Positions 57,971 through 64,000 of a stretch of 64,000 bases of DNA are shown here, piece by piece. The translations under genes were made by a program, and so were the position numbers. The notes beneath the pieces were generated by a model. That model worked only from the letters and a program-made list of their open reading frames with translations, was not told where the DNA came from and did no database searches. Numbering within the stretch: the first letter of the stretch is position 1; every line of letters begins with the position of its first letter. Source of the stretch: Streptomyces sp. Act143 (GTDB taxonomy: Bacteria; Actinomycetota; Actinomycetes; Streptomycetales; Streptomycetaceae); the NCBI RefSeq assembly GCF_003143935.1, contig NZ_QFRX01000001.1, positions 4,753,201 through 4,817,200 on the forward strand, read 5' to 3'.

Positions 57971-59608
57971 CTACCCCTTGGGCAGCACAAACTCGCACCA
58001 GACCGCCTTCCCGCCCCCAGGCGTCCTCCGCGACCCCCAGTTCGAAGCGATGGTCGCCACGATCGCGATCCCCCGCCCCGACTCGTCACCGGGTTCGGCC
58101 CGCCGACGCCGAGGCAGATGGTCGTCCCCGTCCGTCACCTCGATGATCAGACGCCGATCGGTCCTGCGCAGGCGCAGCCGCATCGGTGGCGTCCCGTGCT
58201 GCAACGAGTTCGCCACCAGCTCGCTCGCCGCCAGCACCCCCAGGTCGTGCAGTTCCGAGGGGAAGCGCCAGCTGGTCAGCACGCCGGAGGCGAACGCACG
58301 CGCGCGTGGGGCCGCCTCGACGCCGCCGAGGAGTTCCAGGGCGGCGTTGCGGAAGAGGTCGCTGTCGGGGCCCGTACGGGACGGGTGCTGGAGGACGAGG
58401 ACGGCCACGTCGTCGTCGTGGTCGGCGGTGACGCCGGCCGAGCGGACCAGGCGGTCGCAGACGACCTGGGGGGTGCCGGTGGCGCCGGACAGGGCCCGCT
58501 CCAGGGACGCGATGCCCTCGTCGAGGTCCTCGTCCCGGCGCTCCACCAGGCCGTCCGTGTAGAGGACGGCCGTGGAGCCGGGGCCGAGCGGGATCGAGCC
58601 CGAGGCGTGCATCCAGCCGCCGGTGCCGAGCGGTGGTCCCGTCGGCTCGTCGGCGCGCTGCACCGCGCCGCTCTCGTCGCGGACGAGGATCGGGAGGTGG
58701 CCGGCGCTGGCGTACACCAGCTTGCCCTCGTTGGGGTCGTGGATGGCGTACACGCAGGTGGCGATCTGGTTGGCGTCGATCTCGGTGGCCAGGCCGTCGA
58801 GGAGCTGGAGGACCTCGTGCGGGGGGAGGTCGAGGCGGGCGTACGCCCTGACCGCCGTACGGAGTTGGCCCATGACCGCTGCCGCACGCACACCTCTGCC
58901 CATGACGTCGCCGATCACCAGGGCTGTGCGGCCGCCGCCGAGGGTGATGACGTCGTACCAGTCGCCGCCGACCGCGGCCTCGGTGCCGCCGGGCTGGTAG
59001 GTGGCGGCGATACGGAGGTCGTCGGGTTCCTCCAGGACCTGGGGGAGCAGGGAGCGCTGGAGGGTGACGGCCGTCTCGCGCTGGCGGCGTTCGCTGGCTC
59101 TGAGGCGTTCGGCCGCCTCGGCGTGGTCGGTGACGTCCGTGGCGAAGACGAGGACGCCGCCGTCGCCTTCCGACACCGGGGTGCAGGTGAACGTGTAGGA
59201 GCGGCCGTCGGGGGCCTTGCGGGACTTGACCGTGCGGGGCTTGCCGCTGCGCAGGACCTGGTCGAGGAGCGGGAGGAGGCCGGTCTCGTGGAGTTCGGGG
59301 AGGGCTTCGCTCGCGGGGGTGCCGGGGGATCGGGGGCCGAAGGCCGTCACATAGGCGTCGTTGACGTAGGCGAGGCGGTGGTCGGGGCCGTGGACGAGGG
59401 CGACCAGGGCCGGGACGCGGTCGAGGACCTCGCGGACGGGGAGTTCGTCGACGGCGGGGACGGGGGGTGCGTCGTCGGTGAGTTGTTCGGCGCGGGCCGC
59501 GGGTACGGCGCCCTCCCCGAGTCGGTCCGGGGTGAGCTCGTGGTCGGTCCGCGCGGCTGCGCGGCGCTGCGTTCCGGGGAGCCGGGCGCTCCAGCGCGTG
59601 AAGTTCAC
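57971..59608 (-). CDS. PP2C (SpoIIE-type) phosphatase with PAS and HATPase domains
   Basis: The protein (about 545 residues) has a PAS domain (about residues 55-160, DRVPALVALVHGPDHRLAYVNDAYV). A SpoIIE/RsbU phosphatase follows (about 175-400, AVGGDWYDV, LVIGDVMGRG, SAGHLPILV, DDDVAVLVLQH), then a C-terminal RsbW-type ATPase (LHDLGVLAASELVANSLQHG, SGRGIAIVATIASNWG). It likely controls anti-anti-sigma factors in a partner-switching system. GTG 59608 has AAGGA close upstream; a longer frame to 59830 overlaps the NDH-2 gene and is less likely. Confidence 0.9.
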   Translation of the reverse strand: MNFTRWSARLPGTQRRAAARTDHELTPDRLGEGAVPAARAEQLTDDAPPVPAVDELPVREVLDRVPALVALVHGPDHRLAYVNDAYVTAFGPRSPGTPASEALPELHETGLLPLLDQVLRSGKPRTVKSRKAPDGRSYTFTCTPVSEGDGGVLVFATDVTDHAEAAERLRASERRQRETAVTLQRSLLPQVLEEPDDLRIAATYQPGGTEAAVGGDWYDVITLGGGRTALVIGDVMGRGVRAAAVMGQLRTAVRAYARLDLPPHEVLQLLDGLATEIDANQIATCVYAIHDPNEGKLVYASAGHLPILVRDESGAVQRADEPTGPPLGTGGWMHASGSIPLGPGSTAVLYTDGLVERRDEDLDEGIASLERALSGATGTPQVVCDRLVRSAGVTADHDDDVAVLVLQHPSRTGPDSDLFRNAALELLGGVEAAPRARAFASGVLTSWRFPSELHDLGVLAASELVANSLQHGTPPMRLRLRRTDRRLIIEVTDGDDHLPRRRRAEPGDESGRGIAIVATIASNWGSRRTPGGGKAVWCEFVLPKG

Positions 59609-59780
59609 GAATCCTTGCCTCGTGTCGTCGTCTTCGGCCGGCTCCGGACCCGGCCTGGGTCCTCGCGGGTTCGGTGGGCGGGCGTCCACCCGTCCTGGGT
59701 CGGGGATCAGTGTGGCAGTGTGACCGACCGGACCGACATCCGTCAGACGCCTGCCCCGCCGGTGGAGTTCCTCGGTCCGG

Positions 59781-61214
59781 TCAGGACGACCCCTTCGGGT
59801 CGTTCGTGGGGTCGTGAGGAGGCTTTCCACCGGCCGCGAGTTCGAACTCCGCTCGGGGATGTTCGAGCGATCCCAGCGAGACGATCTCCCGTTTGAAGAG
59901 CCCGGACAGGGTCCATTCGGCCAGCACGCGCGCCTTGCGGTTGAAGGTGGGGACCCTGCTGAGGTGGTAGACGCGGTGCATGAACCAGGCAGGGTAGCCC
60001 TTCAGCTTGCGCCCGTAGACGTGGGCGACGCCTTTGTGGAGGCCGAGGGACGCCACTGAGCCGACGTACCTGTGGGAGTACGTCTCCAGCTCCTCGCCTC
60101 TCAGCGCGTGCGCGATGTTGTCGCCGAGGAGCTTGGCCTGGCGTACCGCGTGCTGGGCGTTGGGGGCCGTCTCCTTGCCGGGTTCTTCGGCCGTCACGTC
60201 GGGGACGGCCGCCGCGTCTCCGGCCGCCCACGCGTGCGTGGTGCCCTCGATCGTGAGCTGGGCGGTGCATTTCAGCCGACCGCGGTCGGTGAGCGGGAGG
60301 TCGCTGGCGGCGAGGATCGGGTGGGGTTTGACGCCAGCGGTCCACACGACCGTACGGGTCGGGAAGCGGGCGCCGTCGCTGAGGACGGCGATCCGGTCGG
60401 CGCAGGATTCGAGGCGGGTCTCCAGGCGTACGTCGATGTTGCGGCGGCGCAGTTCGGTGACGGTGTAGCGGCCCATCTCCGCGCCGACCTCGGGGAGGAT
60501 GCGGTCGGCGGCCTCCACGAGGATCCATTTCATGTCCTCGGGCCGGACGTTGTGGTAGTACCGCGCGGTGTAGCGGGCCATGTCCTCCAGTTCGCCGAGC
60601 GCCTCCACGCCCGCGTAGCCGCCGCCGACGAAGACAAAGGTGAGGGCGGCGTCGCGGACCGCCGGGTCGCGGGTGGAGGAGGCGATGTCCATCTGCTCGA
60701 TGACGTGGTTGCGCAGTCCGATGGCCTCCTCGACGGTCTTGAAACCGATGGCGTGCTCGGCGAGGCCGGGGATGGGCAGGGTGCGCGCGATCGATCCGGG
60801 GGCGAGGACGAGTTCGTCGTACGTCAGCTGCTGTGCGCCGGTCCCCTCCTCCTCGGTGGCGAGGGTGGTCAGGGTGGCGGTGCGTTTGGCGTGGTCGATG
60901 GTGGTCGCCTCGCCGATGATCACGGTGCATTGGTCCAGGACGCGGCGCAGGGGGACGACGACATGACGGGGGGAGATGGAACCGGCTGCCGCCTCCGGGA
61001 GGAAGGGCTGATACGTCATGTACGGGTCGGGGGTGACGACCGTGATCTCGACGTCGCCGCGCCTCAGTTCGTGTTTCAGCTTCCGCTGAAGACGCAGGGC
61101 CGTGTACATCCCGACGTAGCCGCCGCCGACAACGAGAATGCGCGCGCGTTCCTTCACCACCCCATGACGCACCCGGCGCTTGAGTTTGTCCACAGCCTCG
61201 ACAATTTGTGTGAC
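59781..61214 (-). CDS. ndh: type II NADH dehydrogenase
   Basis: This NDH-2 flavoprotein (about 477 residues) has the FAD motif ILVVGGGYVGMYTALRL, QPFLPEAAAGSISPRHVVVPLRRVL, the NADH-binding FVFVGGGYAGVEALGELEDM and the second FAD motif THAWAAGDAAAVPDV. The C-terminal region (about 390-450, YPAWFMHRVYHLSRVPTFNRK) binds the membrane. It passes electrons from NADH to menaquinone without proton pumping. I chose GTG 61214; the frame is open to TTG 61310 through unconserved-looking residues. Confidence 0.93.
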   Translation of the reverse strand, partial: VTQIVEAVDKLKRRVRHGVVKERARILVVGGGYVGMYTALRLQRKLKHELRRGDVEITVVTPDPYMTYQPFLPEAAAGSISPRHVVVPLRRVLDQCTVIIGEATTIDHAKRTATLTTLATEEEGTGAQQLTYDELVLAPGSIARTLPIPGLAEHAIGFKTVEEAIGLRNHVIEQMDIASSTRDPAVRDAALTFVFVGGGYAGVEALGELEDMARYTARYYHNVRPEDMKWILVEAADRILPEVGAEMGRYTVTELRRRNIDVRLETRLESCADRIAVLSDGARFPTRTVVWTAGVKPHPILAASDLPLTDRGRLKCTAQLTIEGTTHAWAAGDAAAVPDVTAEEPGKETAPNAQHAVRQAKLLGDNIAHALRGEELETYSHRYVGSVASLGLHKGVAHVYGRKLKGYPAWFMHRVYHLSRVPTFNRKARVLAEWTLSGLFKREIVSLGSLEHPRAEFELAAGGKPPHDPTNDPKGSS

Positions 61215-61539
61215 CGGCGCGCCGGTGCGCCCGGGGTTGGCCGAATCGGCGGCGTACGGGGAAGGTGTGCAGGTCAGCGGGTGTGCGCCGGGGGGCTTCC
61301 AGGGGTGCAATCGGGACGTATGCGACCCGTACTCCTTTCGGGGGGCGCTCTGTGCGGAACCTGCCCCTTCTGAATTGACTCCCTCTCAACTATGTTCGTG
61401 TGTCGACGGGGTGTAGGGGGATGCGCTCATCGGGTCCGCGACGGGCGGTCCGTGAACCGGGTTCGTTCCCTGTGTCGCCCCGGCCTTTCAGTGGCGGGGA
61501 GAGTCTCCGGGGGGAGACGTCATTACCGGGGGATCGTTT
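61215..61539. promoter_or_regulatory. divergent control region of ndh and the TetR gene
   Basis: No gene is supported apart from a possible short N-terminal extension of ndh. The stretch is less G+C-rich around 61370-61400. I see no convincing -35/-10 pair or palindrome. Confidence 0.35.
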
Positions 61540-62316
61540 ATGCATGTTCAGGGCTCTCATTGGTCTACCGCGTCCGCCATCGCACCCGGTGGCGGAGCGA
61601 TGAGCGCGGCGGCGGGCAACGGGCGCGGGGACGCGTCGCGCTCGACGCCGCTGCGCGTGGACGCACAGCGCAATCTGGAGCACGTACTGCGCGCGGCGCG
61701 CGAGGTCTTCGGCGAGCTGGGGTACGGCGCGCCGATGGAGGACGTGGCGCGGCGCGCGCGGGTCGGCGTCGGCACCGTGTACCGGCGCTTCCCGAGCAAG
61801 GACGTCCTGGTGCGTCGGATAGCCGAGGAGGAGACCTCCCGGCTGACCGACCAGGCGCGTGCGGCGCTCGGGCAGGAGGACGAGCCGTGGTCGGCGCTGT
61901 CGCGTTTCCTGCGGACGTCGGTGGCCTCGGGCGCGGGGCGGCTGCTGCCGCCGCAGGTGCTGCGTGTCGGGGTCCCCGACGAGCGCGCCGGGCACACCGA
62001 CGGGGCCGTCTTCGACGAGGCCCGGGTGCCGCAGCAGCGGACGCAGCCGGGGCCGGGTTCGGCCGAGTTGCGGCTGGTGCCGGAGGAGTCGGTGTCCGCC
62101 GACGACGCGGGGGCGGCGGCGTTGCTCGACGTGGTGGGCCAGCTCGTGGACCGCGCGCGGGCGGCGGGTGAGCTGCGGCCGGACGTGTCGGTGTCCGACG
62201 TGCTGCTGGTGATCGCGACGGCGGCGCCTTCGCTGCCGGACGCGGCGCAGCAGGCGGCGGCCTCGGCGCGACTGCTGGACATCCTGCTGGAGGGCCTGCG
62301 GTCGCGGCCGTCCTGA
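61540..62316 (+). CDS. TetR-family regulator
   Basis: The 258-residue protein has a TetR helix-turn-helix (NLEHVLRAAREVFGELGYG, MEDVARRARVGVGTVYRRFPSKDVLV, residues about 43-90) and a ligand domain containing a variable acidic middle. ATG 61540 has GGGGGA six bases upstream; ATG 61600 (GGAG) would give a 238-residue product. It diverges from ndh and may regulate it. Confidence 0.9.
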   Translation: MHVQGSHWSTASAIAPGGGAMSAAAGNGRGDASRSTPLRVDAQRNLEHVLRAAREVFGELGYGAPMEDVARRARVGVGTVYRRFPSKDVLVRRIAEEETSRLTDQARAALGQEDEPWSALSRFLRTSVASGAGRLLPPQVLRVGVPDERAGHTDGAVFDEARVPQQRTQPGPGSAELRLVPEESVSADDAGAAALLDVVGQLVDRARAAGELRPDVSVSDVLLVIATAAPSLPDAAQQAAASARLLDILLEGLRSRPS

Positions 62317-62620
62317 CCGGGTCACGGGCCCGGTGGTCGTGAACGCCGGGTGAGCGGTGACTCGAAGAGGTGACGACGGGGTGTGGGCGGTACGCCGCTC
62401 ACACCCCGGGCACATTCCGGCCTTGTCGGATAAGCCCCTCAACTCCCGTACAGACAAAGTCGGTTGAGCCTTCCCCGAATGGGTGACGGCTAGTACTGCC
62501 TTGCCGCAAGTCCCCACGGACGAGTGGATGCCCCGTACTGCCGGGGCCCGCCCAAAAGCCGGTATGGCACTCTGACCCGGTGTTCGGGACCGGTAGAGCA
62601 GGCGGCGGGGGCTTTCCGCG
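62317..62620. promoter_or_regulatory. intergenic region before the ECF sigma gene
   Basis: No gene is seen. TACTGCC occurs twice (62493-62499 and 62536-62542) with the intervening sequence conserved-looking for a promoter region, but no promoter can be named with confidence. Confidence 0.3.
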
Positions 62621-64000
62621 ATGAGCGTTGACGGGCGCGACGAGTCACTCGGTGACGGCGAGCCGGACGACCTCGCGTCGCCCCAGGTGCCGAGCCAGGG
62701 AGGCCGGGCAGGCCGCCCGCACAGCGGCGGCGACCCGGTCGAGGGCAGCGTCCCCACGCAGCGGGACCGGCGCGAGGACAGCGTGCTGCCGCCGCCCCGG
62801 GAGCTGCCGCCCTCCGACGCCGACCTGATCGGCCGGATGCGCTCCGGCGACGACACCGCCTACGAGGAGCTGTACCGGCGCCACGCGGAGGCCGTGCGCC
62901 GGTACGCCCGCACCTGCTGCCGGGACGCCCACACCGCCGACGACCTCACCGCCGAGGTCTTCGCCCGCATGCTCCAGGCGGTACGCGGCGGCTCGGGCCC
63001 CGAGCACGCCGTACGCGCCTATCTTCTGACCACGGTCCGCCGGGTCGCCGCGAACTGGACGAAGTCCGCGAAGCGCGAGCAGCTGGTCGACGACTTCGCG
63101 CTGTTCGCCGCCCAGTCCACGCGCGTGAGCGAGGCTTCCGACGACACCGGATCCTTCAGCTCCTTCGGAGCGGGCCTGGACCTGGGTGCCGATGTCCGCG
63201 CCATGCACGAGGCCGAGCAGTCCATGGCCATGCAGGCCTTCCGGTCGCTGCCCGAGCGCTGGCAGGCCGTGCTGTGGCACACCGAGGTCGAGGACGAGTC
63301 GCCGAGCGAGGTCGCCACCCTCTTCGGACTCGACGCCAACGGCACGCGCGTGCTGGCCTCCCGGGCCCGCGAGGGCCTCAAGCAGGCCTACCTCCAGGCG
63401 CACGTCAGCGCCACCCTCGCCGACGACGAGGAATGCGCCCGCTACGCCGACCAGCTCGGCACCTACGCCCGCGGCCGGCTGCGCACCCGGGCCGAACGCG
63501 GCCTGCGCAAGCATCTGGAGGAGTGCGCCAAGTGCCGCCTCGCGGCCGCCCAGATCTCGGAGGTCGCCAGCAGCATCCCCGCCGTCGTGCCGGTCGCGGT
63601 CATCGGCTGGTTCGGTGCCGCCGGGTACGCCAAGGTGGCCGCGCTCATCGCCGGTGGCACCGGAGCCGGCGCGGCCGGTGTCGCGGGCGCGGCCGCGGCG
63701 GCGAGCGGCGGCTCCTCGGGCGGGGCGGGCGCAGCCGGTGGCGCGGCGGCCTCCGAGGGGCTGGGCGCGCCGGCCAAGGTCGGTATCGCGGCCAGTGTGC
63801 TGGTCGCGGCGGGCGTGGTGACGGCGCTCGCGCTGGCCGGCAGCGACCAGCCGGTCGACAACAAGCCCGAGGCCAAGCCGCCCGCCTCCACGCCGGTGGC
63901 AGAGCCCGCGGAGAACAGTCCCAAGCCGCCGAAGAAGCAGCCCGCGCCCGTGCCGCCGGTCATCGCCCCGACCCCGACACCCACCCCGACCCCCACGCCC
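62621..64000 (+). CDS. ECF sigma factor fused to zinc finger and membrane segment, 3' end missing
   Basis: From ATG 62621 the frame is open to the window end (460 codons). After a polar N-terminal extension of about 65 residues come sigma region 2 (DDTAYEELYRRHAEAVRRYARTC, DDLTAEVFARMLQAV, about 75-150) and region 4 (LPERWQAVLWHTEVEDESPSEVATLFGLD). A zf-HC2-like motif (LRKHLEECAKCRLA), Gly/Ala-rich membrane-like segments and a Pro/Lys/Thr-rich tail starting near 63860 follow. Sigma and anti-sigma-like parts in one membrane protein suggest a signal-dependent sigma. A C-terminal extracellular domain probably follows outside the window. Confidence 0.88.
   Translation, partial: MSVDGRDESLGDGEPDDLASPQVPSQGGRAGRPHSGGDPVEGSVPTQRDRREDSVLPPPRELPPSDADLIGRMRSGDDTAYEELYRRHAEAVRRYARTCCRDAHTADDLTAEVFARMLQAVRGGSGPEHAVRAYLLTTVRRVAANWTKSAKREQLVDDFALFAAQSTRVSEASDDTGSFSSFGAGLDLGADVRAMHEAEQSMAMQAFRSLPERWQAVLWHTEVEDESPSEVATLFGLDANGTRVLASRAREGLKQAYLQAHVSATLADDEECARYADQLGTYARGRLRTRAERGLRKHLEECAKCRLAAAQISEVASSIPAVVPVAVIGWFGAAGYAKVAALIAGGTGAGAAGVAGAAAAASGGSSGGAGAAGGAAASEGLGAPAKVGIAASVLVAAGVVTALALAGSDQPVDNKPEAKPPASTPVAEPAENSPKPPKKQPAPVPPVIAPTPTPTPTPTP

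Noticed and set aside
1..64000. tRNA genes and CRISPR arrays
   Set aside because: I saw no convincing cloverleaf with a CCA-end context and no regularly spaced repeats with unique spacers.

Overview
The window is high-G+C actinobacterial DNA, almost certainly a Streptomyces chromosome core. Signs are the GTG/TTG starts, long runs of overlapping ATGA/GTGA genes, a mycothiol synthase (mshD), ECF sigma factors, a SpoIIE-type phosphatase with PAS and ATPase domains, and a phosphate supercluster (5'-nucleotidase, mshD, ppk, CHAD, Nudix, pstSCAB, pit, phoU-like, csoR) whose order resembles the S. coelicolor SCO4136-SCO4152 region as I recall it.

Layout. 1-2.9 kb: a partial Imm49-like protein, then an ABC exporter preceded by two very small paralogous lysine-rich peptide genes (MSFHK start) and an attenuator-like hairpin. 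3-6 kb: secreted 5'-nucleotidase and mshD. 6.2-10.6 kb: a leftward, fully overlapping operon of ECF sigma factor, polytopic zinc-finger anti-sigma factor, ABC ATPase, permease and membrane protein. 10.8-24.2 kb: a GntR (YtrA-type) regulator, ABC ATPase and three paralogous permeases, cut in two by a 9.1-kb integrative element.

The element (11531-20604) is inserted inside the Walker A codons of the ABC ATPase. It carries a large serine integrase, a RepA-like helicase with an iteron array, an XRE/TPR regulator, a four-gene unknown operon, small zinc-binding proteins and a single HK97-type major capsid protein. No terminase, portal, protease or tail gene is visible. The two ends rebuild an almost ideal attP (15-bp inverted arms symmetric about an AA dinucleotide), and excision would restore the ABC gene exactly. 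It looks like a phage satellite with its own capsid protein, and it may act as a gene switch.

24.6-36.8 kb: polyphosphate and phosphate acquisition genes with a clear PHO box upstream of pstS, then a CsoR regulator with its operator, and lipoproteins. 36.9-47.3 kb: BBE-like FAD oxidase, PAP2 phosphatase, transglycosylase/NlpC protein, Ser/Thr kinase, secreted proteases, SDR and TetR pair. 47.6-54.8 kb: a chromosomal type IV secretion-like operon (VirB2-, VirB8-, VirB6-like candidates, SCO6880 family, VirB4-like ATPase, degenerate VirD4-like protein) with no relaxase.

55.4-55.9 kb: what looks like the scar of a lost rRNA operon. An rrn promoter and 5' leader are joined directly to the last 48 nt of 5S rRNA and a terminator; a misassembly must be excluded. 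55.9-64 kb: MarR/MFS pair, PP2C phosphatase, type II NADH dehydrogenase, TetR regulator, and an ECF sigma factor fused to a zinc-finger and membrane segment that runs off the end.
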